Source: Sphingopyxis sp.
Lineage (GTDB): Bacteria; Pseudomonadota; Alphaproteobacteria; Sphingomonadales; Sphingomonadaceae
Assembly (NCBI RefSeq): GCF_016793825.1
Contig: NZ_JAEULM010000051.1
Span: forward strand, 1 to 64,000
DNA: 64,000 bases
Direction of reading: 5' to 3'
The notes beneath the pieces are model-generated. The model was not told the DNA's origin, did no database searches, and saw only the letters and a list, made by a program, of their open reading frames with translations. Positions 42,144-50,357 of the stretch are shown here, piece after piece. How positions within the stretch are numbered: position 1 is the stretch's first letter; each line of letters begins with the position of its first letter. Made by a program: the position numbers and the translations under genes.

Positions 42144-44356
42144 GCATGAGGAAAATCCTTGTGCTCGCCCGAGCCTCAGCGCTTTCGGCCGCCCTTTGCG
42201 CTATTCCGTGCTATGCCTCCGGCGACACGGAACGGGGCGCGCCGAAAACCACGGAGTCGAGCAGCGGCGCGAACGGCCGATATTGGACGCTCGCTGACCA
42301 GCTAATTGTACCTCGGCTGTGGTCAGTCACAGTTGCCGCTGACGGAAAGAGTGCGGCCTATGTTACCCGTGTGGCGGATGCAGCCAGCAACAAGACGGAC
42401 GCGCGGCTCATCCTTGCCGATCTCGAAAGCGGCGAGAGTCGCGAAGTCTTGCGCTCGCCGTGGATCGATCAGGTGCGGCGCATCCCCGGCAGCAGCGCGT
42501 GGAGCGCGCTCGTCGATCGCGGCCAAGGAGTGCAACTTTACCGCATCGAGGCCGACGGCCGCGTCGATCCGATCGTAGTTCACCCGGCGACCGCGAAGTT
42601 TGGCGACATCGACGGGCGGCTTTTCCCCGGCGTCGCGCATGCTCCGATTACGGTTGGGGTGCGTGCATACAGTTGGTCTCCCGACGGGCGTCGGCTCTTC
42701 CACATCACGCTCGATTCCGTCAGCGATCAGGGCAAAATCCTGCTCGATGAGAAGGTGAGCGAGCAACGGGGATTGCGACGTCTGACGGGCCAAGCGACGG
42801 CATCTCTCCATCTCCGCGCGGCGAATGGGCAAGTGACATTGATCGCGCGCCGTCCGCGTACCGACCTGCTGTCGACCATGTCCAAGGGAGATGTCGTATG
42901 GAACAAGGACGGCTTTCAATTTCCCGTCATGGACACTGACAATAGCGGCGGTCAGCGCCGTGTTACGATGGCTTGGTCCTTCTCAGACAAACGCGCACGC
43001 GAAATCGCATCGACCCGCGACTATGTCTACTGGCAGATGGTCGGGCCGCGCGGCGGTCAGCTTTCGACCGAAGGGTTTGGCGACCAGCGCGAGATCGTCG
43101 AGGTAGGCGAAGACGGAAAGCGCCACAGTTACGGCAAACATCCCTTCTCGATCGGCCATGGCGCCACTTTTGGCGGCGCCCGATCACCGGACGCGCAAAC
43201 GACGGCCGTCAGTATAAGGGCGCTGGACGATCCGCGCTTCGGGATCGGTGTCGTCACGCGAGACGGCGTGCGGCCGATCTGGAGCGACGGGAGCCTGACC
43301 AAGTGCGACTTCACCCCGACGCTTGCCATTGCGGCATGCCTCGCGGAGAGCCAGACACAACCACCCACGCTCGTCACCGTCGACGTCAGATCTGGGCGAA
43401 CAATGCGCGTTGCGTCGGTATCGCCCGAGCACGAGAAGATAACGCCCCTGCAGGTGACACCGCGCGCTTGGACCAATCGCTATGGGCACAAGGTCAGCGG
43501 CTATATCGTATGGCCGCGCGGTTACCAGAAGGGACAACGCTATCCGGCAATTGTCGTCACCCATGGCAATGATGCCGACCAGCGCTTTGCACTGCAGGAT
43601 AACCAGTGGGAGTACCCGGTCCAGACCTTTGCCGAGCGCGGCTATGTGATATTGCTCATCAACGAGGCGAGCTCGCGCCTCAACCCCGAAATCCGCGCCG
43701 CGGATCAGGCTTGGGGGCTGCAGGGCAAGGCGCTTCCACCCGAGAAGATGCGCGAGTTGCTCTGGCTCACTGCCGCGGCAAGTTTCGAAGACGCGGTGAC
43801 TGAACTGGCGCGCGAAGGCATCGTCGATCCGCAGCGCGTCGGCATCGCAGGATATAGTCGCGGCTCGCAGCTCGTAAATGTGGCGATGACCCAGTCGAAC
43901 TTCTTCCGTGCGGCTTCCAGCGGTGACGGAGGCTACCTCGAGCCGGTAGCGGCAGCCGATATGCCCGAAAGTTACATCGCGGTCTTCGGAGGACTGCCGT
44001 ACGATCCCCAGGCGCTCCCCAATTATCTCGCGCTTTCGCCGTCGCTGCGCGCGGGCGAAGCCTGCGGCGCCATCCTCCAGCAAGTCGCGGCGCCGCACGC
44101 CGCATCAATCGATTTTTACCGCGCGCTACGCAAAGCCGCCGTCCCGACCCAGATCAGCCTGTTCCCGGGTGAAAGCGCGGCATCTGACGAAACCCATGTT
44201 TTTCACATCCCTTCCAACCGCATGGCGGCGATGCAGGAGAATATTGCGTGGTTCGATTATTGGCTGCTCGACAAACGCGATCCTGAATCCCCGTTTGCCG
44301 ACCGTTATGCCGGGTGGGACGCGATGAAGGGGGCATTGCCGGCTCGCTGCCGCTAG
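42137..44356 (+). CDS. Lasso peptide isopeptidase (Atxe2 family, S9-like)
   Basis: 739 residues. Signal peptide, a beta-propeller N-terminal domain (about 50-440), then the alpha/beta-hydrolase domain of prolyl oligopeptidases with Ser574 in IAGYSRGSQ and His687 in SDETHVFHIPS. In astexin-type clusters this enzyme cuts the ring isopeptide bond and linearises the imported lasso peptide. It overlaps the receptor gene by 7 bp, and its last 4 bp overlap the oppositely oriented cyclase gene. Confidence 0.9.
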   Translation: MVSMRKILVLARASALSAALCAIPCYASGDTERGAPKTTESSSGANGRYWTLADQLIVPRLWSVTVAADGKSAAYVTRVADAASNKTDARLILADLESGESREVLRSPWIDQVRRIPGSSAWSALVDRGQGVQLYRIEADGRVDPIVVHPATAKFGDIDGRLFPGVAHAPITVGVRAYSWSPDGRRLFHITLDSVSDQGKILLDEKVSEQRGLRRLTGQATASLHLRAANGQVTLIARRPRTDLLSTMSKGDVVWNKDGFQFPVMDTDNSGGQRRVTMAWSFSDKRAREIASTRDYVYWQMVGPRGGQLSTEGFGDQREIVEVGEDGKRHSYGKHPFSIGHGATFGGARSPDAQTTAVSIRALDDPRFGIGVVTRDGVRPIWSDGSLTKCDFTPTLAIAACLAESQTQPPTLVTVDVRSGRTMRVASVSPEHEKITPLQVTPRAWTNRYGHKVSGYIVWPRGYQKGQRYPAIVVTHGNDADQRFALQDNQWEYPVQTFAERGYVILLINEASSRLNPEIRAADQAWGLQGKALPPEKMRELLWLTAAASFEDAVTELAREGIVDPQRVGIAGYSRGSQLVNVAMTQSNFFRAASSGDGGYLEPVAAADMPESYIAVFGGLPYDPQALPNYLALSPSLRAGEACGAILQQVAAPHAASIDFYRALRKAAVPTQISLFPGESAASDETHVFHIPSNRMAAMQENIAWFDYWLLDKRDPESPFADRYAGWDAMKGALPARCR

Positions 44357-46122
44357 ATTGGCGCTGAAGTCCCAGGTTCCGCGACGTCACTTCGCGCGCC
44401 GCTCTCCCACCACCGCACCCAAGTCTCGGCGGCCGCAAAGGCAAGGATGCGATGGTCGCGCCCGTCGCTGCGCCAAGCTTCTGCGGCGGTGCGGCCTATA
44501 AAGGCAGGGTCGACGACGCCGGCCTCGACAAGGCGGCCCCCGGCGAGCAGTTCCAATGCCGCCGGCAGCTGCGCCTCGAATATCCGACGCAGAAAACCTT
44601 GCGGGCTCCCCTTGGTTCTTCGATCAACGATCAGGGGCGGAAGATCCGCGGCGAAGGCGGCGCGCGCGACCGCGCGGTCGCGACCGCCATGCACAGCGTG
44701 CCAAGTTGGAATCCCGAGGCAAAGTTCGAGTATCGGCTGTGACATCAGTGGCGCAATCTGCGGAGCGTTCGTTCGACGGGGATAAAGTTCGACGCTTTTT
44801 TGTCCGCGCGCCTGCATCGCGACATAGGCTTTCTGACCGGGTAGCGCGCTGGGCGGTGCGTCGAGCCAAGGGTGACGATCGCCTTCTTCGATCGCGGCAG
44901 CGGCAGCACGCGGGGTGAGTCCCGTGAGATCGAAGCGGATCCGGTGCGGAGCATGTCGATTGCGAAACCGGTGCCAGCCGTGACGAACAACTTCGGCAAA
45001 TGACGAACCGGTGAGATCAGCGAGGTCGCGGGCGGTACGCCATGCGCCCGCTCTCGCACCATGGGTGAGCAGCCGGTCGATGAGCGGAGCGGCACTATGA
45101 ATGTTGCAGAAGATATTGTCGCCACCATTCCCCGTGAAGTAGGCGTCGACAGGCTTGCTCCGATCCTCCGCGCGGTGAATATTACTGACGGCTTGGAAGA
45201 TCGGCAGTGCGAGTGGCACGGGAAAGTGCGGCAACGTGGGTCTCGTTACATCGACTGTGCCAAGATCAAAGCATGGTGCCGAGAGCGTGGGGCCGAGCGT
45301 GGCAGCAAGTGCCTCGGCATAGCGCCGCTCGTCACCTTCGGTGCCGGGTTCAACCAGCGTCAGAAGGCGAAGTCCGGGCGTTCGCGGTATCGCCGCAGCG
45401 GCAACGATGCTGCTGTCCACACCGCCCGACACGCCAAGCAGGATGGAATCGAAACATGTCGTCCACGCGCCGACCGATTGTTTGACCGCCCCGCGGAGCG
45501 CGCCGGCATGCTCGGCAAAGCTCGCGCGACACCGGCGCTGCATGTAGTTCCAAGGCGACCAAGCCACGGTCACGCTTGAGCCCGAGGCCGCGACGTTGAG
45601 ACGTTCTCCGGGCAGCAACTCCTCGACACCCGCGATCGCAGTCCTGCGGCCGAGCGCGTCTATGCTCGCGAACATTCTCGCGATGGTGTCGAAATCTAGC
45701 TTGGCTGCGCCGGGGGGTACCAGTTCCGTCATGTCACTCGCAACGCGGGTCGAGTTTTCGCCGTGCCGGACGTAGCAAGGCAGCATCCCGGACGGATCCC
45801 GGATGACATCAATGCTGCCGTCGCCACATTCGATGATCGCGACATATCCGCCCCAATAATCGGCGAGGAGCGACGCCCCGCGCGTGCGTACCGCAGCGTC
45901 GATGGCGTCGGCGTCGAATTCGAAAACTCGCCCGCATGGAGCCTCGCGTCGAAAAAGATAGCCGGCCAAGCAGCCACGCTGTCCGAGGGGAAGCAGCGGC
46001 AGCCCACTTCCAACGCGCGCGAAGCGGTTCGAATATTCAAATTGTTCAACCGAGCCTATTGGGTTTTTCGAACGCGGACTTTCGCCTGCGGGAGAAATCT
46101 CGGCGTGAAACCAGTAGCTCAT
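44353..46122 (-). CDS. Lasso peptide cyclase (asparagine synthetase homologue, protein C)
   Basis: 589 residues. The N-terminal part resembles the glutamine amidotransferase-like half of AsnB but begins MSYWFH without the catalytic Cys2, as in lasso cyclases. The C-terminal half has the ATP pyrophosphatase loop LGVSGGVDSSIVAA and FTGNGGDNIFC. It activates the ring Asp side chain with ATP and joins it to the core N-terminal amine. Coupled to the B gene (ATGA). Confidence 0.93.
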   Translation of the reverse strand: MSYWFHAEISPAGESPRSKNPIGSVEQFEYSNRFARVGSGLPLLPLGQRGCLAGYLFRREAPCGRVFEFDADAIDAAVRTRGASLLADYWGGYVAIIECGDGSIDVIRDPSGMLPCYVRHGENSTRVASDMTELVPPGAAKLDFDTIARMFASIDALGRRTAIAGVEELLPGERLNVAASGSSVTVAWSPWNYMQRRCRASFAEHAGALRGAVKQSVGAWTTCFDSILLGVSGGVDSSIVAAAAIPRTPGLRLLTLVEPGTEGDERRYAEALAATLGPTLSAPCFDLGTVDVTRPTLPHFPVPLALPIFQAVSNIHRAEDRSKPVDAYFTGNGGDNIFCNIHSAAPLIDRLLTHGARAGAWRTARDLADLTGSSFAEVVRHGWHRFRNRHAPHRIRFDLTGLTPRAAAAAIEEGDRHPWLDAPPSALPGQKAYVAMQARGQKSVELYPRRTNAPQIAPLMSQPILELCLGIPTWHAVHGGRDRAVARAAFAADLPPLIVDRRTKGSPQGFLRRIFEAQLPAALELLAGGRLVEAGVVDPAFIGRTAAEAWRSDGRDHRILAFAAAETWVRWWESGARSDVAEPGTSAPI

Positions 46123-46802
46123 GCTGCAGCCAGCGGATGAAAGTTTTGAATGCGGCCGAACGTATCGCTCAGCACAACTTCGCCAGACTGCAGCCAGCAA
46201 TGCGCCGCGAACGGCAGCATGACTCCAATTACCAGCTCCGAGGCAATGCCTCTTCTGGCAAGCATTTTGCGCATCGCGACCGCGTTTGGCAGACACCGAT
46301 CTGTCGCCGACCGGTAACGCGCGGCGATATGGCAAGCCGCGACGACCGGGCCGCAAGTTTTCGCATCTTTCCTACCGGGGACGGGACGAAGGATATCCAT
46401 GAGCGAGGCGCGGAGGACCTGGCGGCGAGCGACAAGCTGCACGGCAAGCGCTTCCGCCACCATCCATGGAGCCGGGCGATCCAAAGGCTCGTCGATCAGA
46501 CTGCGCGCTGCGGCGATCGGCAGTTCGGCGGACATAGCCGGCACGCCCGGCTCGATAATGCCGTGACCGCAAAGCCAGTCGAGCTCGCGAAAATCGGAGG
46601 AGCCTTCCCGAAAAGCCGCAAACCGCGCGGCAGCTTCGCTTTCGAGGAGAAAGTAGCGGCTGGCGGCGAGATCAAGAAAGATGAAGCGCTGACCGATTTT
46701 GCACACACGGAGATGTACGCGGAGGCGATAATGGGGATGGATTGCGGTCCCGCGTGCCAGTGACGCATCTGGCTTGGCGACAGCGGTCTGTAAGTCGGTC
46801 AC
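46119..46802 (-). CDS. Lasso peptide leader peptidase with RRE (protein B)
   Basis: 227 residues from GTG 46802 (TTG 46829 is an alternative; a GGGGG ribosome site favours the GTG). The N-terminal part (about 20-85) fits the PqqD-like RRE that binds the leader; the C-terminal part is the transglutaminase-like B2 peptidase with the catalytic Cys in DRCLPNAVAMRKML, His in FAAHCWLQSG and Asp in VVLSDTFGRI. Proteobacterial clusters often fuse both on one chain. It cuts the leader off the precursor. Confidence 0.9.
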   Translation of the reverse strand: MTDLQTAVAKPDASLARGTAIHPHYRLRVHLRVCKIGQRFIFLDLAASRYFLLESEAAARFAAFREGSSDFRELDWLCGHGIIEPGVPAMSAELPIAAARSLIDEPLDRPAPWMVAEALAVQLVARRQVLRASLMDILRPVPGRKDAKTCGPVVAACHIAARYRSATDRCLPNAVAMRKMLARRGIASELVIGVMLPFAAHCWLQSGEVVLSDTFGRIQNFHPLAAA

Positions 46803-46839
46803 AAGATCACCCCCGCTTCGCGGCAGCAAATCAGCGAGT

Positions 46840-46869
46840 GGCGTGCGGCCCGGATTCGAACCGCACGCC
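46840..46869 (-). terminator. Hairpin between lasso genes A and B
   Basis: GGCGTGCGG and CCGCACGCC form a perfect 9-bp stem with a 12-nt loop, 8 bp after the precursor stop and before the B start. Such an A-B hairpin is usual in proteobacterial lasso clusters and lets the precursor be made in excess over the enzymes. No T-run follows, so attenuation rather than full termination is expected. Confidence 0.65.
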
Positions 46870-46877
46870 GGGCCCGC

Positions 46878-47018
46878 TCAGTCGTCGGCCTGGATGCCGC
46901 CGTCGATCTTGCGCAGTCCCGTCTGGAGATCGACAGGACCGACCGGGTCGATGCCCTTGGTTTCGACACGGACATCGCCCAGATCGACGACGCCGGTGTC
47001 GTTTTCGAGCTTTTTCAT
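46878..47018 (-). CDS. Lasso peptide precursor (protein A)
   Basis: 46 residues, with AGGAAG before the ATG. Leader of 21 residues ending VRVETK, with Thr at the penultimate position required by the B peptidase. The core (residues 22-46, 25 residues) begins G-I-D-P-V-G-P-V-D, so Gly1 can close onto Asp9 for a nine-residue ring; the tail contains one Arg-Lys pair and a C-terminal Asp-Asp. The ring closely resembles that of sphingopyxin I as I recall it, while the tail differs. No other precursor frame was seen nearby. Confidence 0.88.
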   Translation of the reverse strand: MKKLENDTGVVDLGDVRVETKGIDPVGPVDLQTGLRKIDGGIQADD

Positions 47019-47711
47019 GGCACTTCCTTTCCACAAATTGCGACCGAAATGAGTCGCAGTCCCAAAATATGGAGGCCGGAAAGTGCAATCCATTTTATAA
47101 TCGGATTATAATCGTCGGAGCCCGCTAGCTAAAAAGGTGACCGAGTAGAGGAAACACGCGTTTGGGAATGCGCATCGACACCTTTAGCGTATCGCCTGGA
47201 CATACGTGTCGAATCCCGGTCACGCGCCTTTACAGATAAAGGTGCAATTCAACTCTGCTGGAGATTGGATGTTGTGCAACCTCAACTGCATCCGACACCG
47301 GATGTTGTTTGGGGATCGGCGTCGCTCGTCTGGCGCGCCGTAGCGAAAGCTGGAACAAAAAAGGCGGCCCCGAGAGGCCGCCAAGATTGTGAATGAAGGG
47401 AGCCCTCCATTCGGGTCGCGTCGGTGCGCTAATACCAAGCAGGATAACATGCCAGCGGATTTACCATTCCGTAGCGGAAACTTCGTGTGTGATGCCTACA
47501 TGCAACATATAGCCATGCCGAATGGCACGCCCGCCACACACTCGCAGCTCTTCGATCGGTCGCAAAAACATGTGCGCGCCGAGCGAGGCTTAAGCGCCGA
47601 GGAGCCCGCAATCGCACCGCAAACGGGTTTTTTTGGTGCTTGCTATGTGATTGCTAGAAATTCTAAGCCACGAACAACGGAAAGATAAAGGTTAGAAAAT
47701 GGCGGAAAACG
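47019..47711. other. Intergenic region between the lasso precursor and tRNA-Arg
   Basis: About 690 bp with low coding signal. It should hold the lasso promoter (a TATAAT-like stretch on the minus strand lies near 47094-47110, within GATTATAATC repeats), a small 6-bp hairpin at 47039-47058 in the leader, and an orphan terminator near 47370. No supported gene. Confidence 0.45.
47357..47382 (-). terminator. Rho-independent terminator (minus strand)
   Basis: GGCGGCC-TCTCGG-GGCCGCC on the minus strand is followed directly by TTTTTT (47362-47357). A typical strong terminator, but there is no recognised gene just upstream: the nearest minus-strand transcript is tRNA-Arg, 330 bp away. Confidence 0.75.
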
Positions 47712-47788
47712 TGGTGCACCCGGCGGGATTCGAACCCACGGCCCCCAGATTAGGAATCTGATGCTCTATCCTGCTGAGCTACGGGTGC
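47712..47788 (-). tRNA. tRNA-Arg (anticodon CCT)
   Basis: 77 nt on the minus strand including an encoded CCA. Acceptor stem GCACCCG pairs with CGGGTGC; the D arm contains AGCTCAGCAGGATAGAGC; the anticodon loop reads TTCCTAA, so the anticodon is CCT (Arg, codon AGG); the T arm has GGGTTCGAATCCC. It marks the border between the accessory region to the left and conserved chromosomal genes to the right, and tRNA 3' ends are common integration sites. Confidence 0.95.
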
Positions 47789-47838
47789 GCCGGCGGACCG
47801 TGTAGCGGCGGGGAGCGGCGCAGGTCAATCGGCGCGGT

Positions 47839-48312
47839 TCAGTTCAGGGTGTCGGGCGGCGCGATCGGTACCAGCAGCGGCATGGCGGCGATCCCGTCGT
47901 CATGCAGCGCCTGTGCTTCGTCGGGGGAGGCCTGGCCGTGAATCAGATCCTCTGTCGCCCGCCCTTCGTGCATCGCCCGCGCGGCATCGGCGAAGTCGCG
48001 CCCGACCCAGCGCGAGCGGGGCAGCATCTCTGCTTGCTTCGCCGCGATTTCAGCAAGCACCTTGCGGACGAGTTCGGGTGTGGGCTCGGCAGCGGCCGGC
48101 GCCGACGGCATCGCTGGCGCCGCTTCGACCGGAAGCTGGTTCGACTTGGCGCCGACGCGGGGCGCCATCACCGCCTTGTTCACATCGACGTCGCCGCAGA
48201 CCGGGCAGGCGATCAAGCCGCGCGCCTGCTGGTCGCTGAAGCTCTGACTGCTCGCGAACCATGCTTCGAAGCGGTGGTCGCCGGCGACACAGCAGAGGTC
48301 GAATACGATCAA
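47839..48312 (-). CDS. DUF1178 family protein
   Basis: 157 residues from a TTG start placed 2 bp after the glutaredoxin stop. The family start (IVFDLCCVAGDHRFEAWF) and the CPVCGD zinc-type pair are clear, as is the C-terminal VGRDFADAARAMHEG. Conserved in Alphaproteobacteria next to glutaredoxin and ComF genes; function unknown. Confidence 0.88.
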   Translation of the reverse strand: MIVFDLCCVAGDHRFEAWFASSQSFSDQQARGLIACPVCGDVDVNKAVMAPRVGAKSNQLPVEAAPAMPSAPAAAEPTPELVRKVLAEIAAKQAEMLPRSRWVGRDFADAARAMHEGRATEDLIHGQASPDEAQALHDDGIAAMPLLVPIAPPDTLN

Positions 48313-48314
48313 GA

Positions 48315-48575
48315 TCAGGCCGCGCGAAGCATGGCGTCGAGGTCGCCCTTCGCATCCAGCGCCGCGAGATCGTCGCTGCCGCCGACATGCGTGCCGTGTA
48401 TAAAGACTTGCGGCACGGTTCGGCGGCCGCCCGACCGCGCGACCATCGCGTCGAAACCGGCGCGATCCATCGTCACGTCGATTTCCTGAAAATCGGCACC
48501 CTTGCCGTCCAACAGCGCCTTCGCGCGCGTGCAATAGGGGCAGAACGCCTTCGTATAGATTTCGATCTTGGCCAT
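48315..48575 (-). CDS. grxC: Glutaredoxin 3
   Basis: 86 residues with the dithiol active site CPYC (residues 12-15), the cis-proline in RRTVPQVFI and GSDDLAAL for glutathione binding. A cytoplasmic GSH-dependent disulfide reductase. Lies between the DUF1178 and ComF genes with almost no spacing, so they form one unit. Confidence 0.95.
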   Translation of the reverse strand: MAKIEIYTKAFCPYCTRAKALLDGKGADFQEIDVTMDRAGFDAMVARSGGRRTVPQVFIHGTHVGGSDDLAALDAKGDLDAMLRAA

Positions 48576-48579
48576 GCGG

Positions 48580-49380
48580 CTACATCATCCTTTCGCCCTG
48601 CATATCGGAATCAACGTCGGCAAAGTCAAATATGTCGCCCGCCCCACCCGTCAGCGCCGCGTCGGGAACCACTCTCGCCCAGGTCAAGGCCGAAACGCGC
48701 GCGGCACCGCATCTCCGGAGCGTCCTTGCCGCCGCGCGCAGCGTCGCGCCGCTGGCGTGAACGTCATCAATCAGCACGAGATGCCGGCCCGCCGCGCGGT
48801 GCCGCGCATCGGGGACGAGCGCGAACACGCCGGCGACGATCCGCTCCCGCTCGCGGCGGCCCTTGCCGCGCAGCGCCGCCGTCGCCTTCCGGCGGACAAG
48901 AAGATGGGAGTCGTGCGGCGTGCCCGTGATCCGCGTCAAACCGGCAGCGACAAGCGCGGCCTGGTTGAAACTACGCGACCACAGCCGCCAGCGATGCAGC
49001 GGCACCGGAACAAGCAGCATCTCCTCATCCCCGCGCAGCGCCGCAAGCGGGCGCGCCATCAGCTGCGCCATCAATCGCGCATGCCCTGTCCGCCGACCAT
49101 ATTTGAGCCGCAAGGCGACAGTCCGCGCGACGGGGCCATAAGCGACGGCCGACGGCGCCCCGCGAAAGGGCGGCGGGTCGGCCATACAGGCGCCACAAGT
49201 CGCTTCGCCGCCCGCGGGCGCCATCGGCAATGGCAACGAGCAGTGCGCACAGGCGGGGCCGTCCAGGAAATGCAGTGACGTCCAGCAGGCCAGGCAGAAT
49301 TGCCGGTCCTTGCCGACGACGACTCCGCAGCCCGGACAGCGCGGCGGCAGCGCGTAATCGATGATCGCGCGCGCGGCCTG
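48580..49380 (-). CDS. comF: ComF family protein (start unresolved)
   Basis: The C-terminal part is a phosphoribosyltransferase fold with LVPVPLHRWRLWSRSFNQA and LVLIDDVHASGATL. Upstream in frame is the usual zinc ribbon (PPRCPGCGVVV, FCLACW, CAHC), so the protein should begin near 49360-49380. The frame is closed by TGA at 49381-49383 and has no ATG, GTG or TTG before the zinc ribbon; ATG 49236 would remove it. A non-standard start, a frameshift near the 5' end or a truncated active form are possible. Confidence 0.8.
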   Translation of the reverse strand, partial: QAARAIIDYALPPRCPGCGVVVGKDRQFCLACWTSLHFLDGPACAHCSLPLPMAPAGGEATCGACMADPPPFRGAPSAVAYGPVARTVALRLKYGRRTGHARLMAQLMARPLAALRGDEEMLLVPVPLHRWRLWSRSFNQAALVAAGLTRITGTPHDSHLLVRRKATAALRGKGRRERERIVAGVFALVPDARHRAAGRHLVLIDDVHASGATLRAAARTLRRCGAARVSALTWARVVPDAALTGGAGDIFDFADVDSDMQGERMM

Positions 49381-49498
49381 TCACGCCACGCCAAACAGGG
49401 CGCGATCCGCGCCGCGCGGCGTTTCGATTTCAGCGTCCCCGGTTGCCACGCTCATGTCGCACTTGTGAAGCATGGAACCCCGAGGCACAAGCGCCCCC

Positions 49499-50347
49499 AT
49501 GTCGCCGTCGCCCTCACTCTTTTCCTCCGCCCGTCATGCCGCACAGCGGGACCGGATGGCGCGGCTGCCCGCGGAGGCCAATTTCCTCGCGCCGATCATC
49601 GCCGAGACCTTGCTCGACCGGCTGTCGATGGTGACACGAACGTTTCGGCGCACACTGCTGATCGGAGCGCACGACCACACCCTGATCGCACATCTGCGCG
49701 CGAGCGGAACCGAATTGACGCTGTTCGAAGCCGGAGCCCGCGTTGCGGCTTCGACCGGTGCCCTCGTCGGCGAGGCCGATACGATCGACCTGCCACTCGG
49801 CACGTTCGACCTGATCCTGTGGCCGGGCGGACTTGATGCGGTCAACGACGTTCCCGGAGCGCTGGTGCGGATGCGAGCTCTGCTGGCACCCGACGGGCTG
49901 CTACTCGGCGCCTTCGTCGGCGACGGCAGCCTGCCGACCCAACGCCGTGCCGTAACGAGCGACGGCGTGCGGCCGATCGCGCGGCTGCATCCCCAGATCG
50001 ACCTGTCGGCGACCGGCAACCTGCTCCAGCGCACGGGCTTTGCGCTTCCCGTCGTCGACGTCGACGCGCTCACCGTACGCTATCGCGATTGGTTCGCTCT
50101 GGTACGCGATCTGCGCGCGTGCGGATTATCGTCACGACTTGCGCCCGCACCGCCATCGCTGACCCGCGAGGAGGCGGCGCGAATCGCAGCGGCATTCGCG
50201 GCGCAAGCCGATCCCGACGGACGAATCGCGGAAATTTTTCGTGTCATTCATTTCAGCGGGTGGGCGCCGCACCCCGACCAGCCACAACCCGCCCGCCGCG
50301 GCAGCGCCACGACATCGCTCATCAATGCGTTGAAACCGAAAGCCTAG
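49499..50347 (+). CDS. SAM-dependent methyltransferase-like protein
   Basis: 282 residues. The Rossmann-type methyltransferase core is degenerate but visible: RRTLLIGAHDHTLIAHLRAS (motif I position), ELTLFEAGARVA, FDLILWPGGLDAVNDVPGAL and LRMRALLAPDGLLLGAFVGD-like strand. It resembles the NDUFAF5/BioC-type methyltransferases commonly found beside comF and grxC in sphingomonads. Divergent from comF. The glycine-rich SAM loop is weaker than in active enzymes. Confidence 0.75.
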   Translation: MSPSPSLFSSARHAAQRDRMARLPAEANFLAPIIAETLLDRLSMVTRTFRRTLLIGAHDHTLIAHLRASGTELTLFEAGARVAASTGALVGEADTIDLPLGTFDLILWPGGLDAVNDVPGALVRMRALLAPDGLLLGAFVGDGSLPTQRRAVTSDGVRPIARLHPQIDLSATGNLLQRTGFALPVVDVDALTVRYRDWFALVRDLRACGLSSRLAPAPPSLTREEAARIAAAFAAQADPDGRIAEIFRVIHFSGWAPHPDQPQPARRGSATTSLINALKPKA

Positions 50348-50357
50348 GGTCAGGACC

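Noticed and set aside
46848-47220. tRNA-like fragments (GATTCGAACC near 46853, TCGAATCCCG near 47210) as attachment-site copies of tRNA-Arg
   Set aside because: Similarity is limited to the universal T-loop; acceptor-stem sequence does not match, and one copy is in the wrong orientation.
47389-47688. 99-codon plus-strand frame beside tRNA-Arg
   Set aside because: No ribosome site, overlaps no conserved pattern, and the interval has low coding bias.
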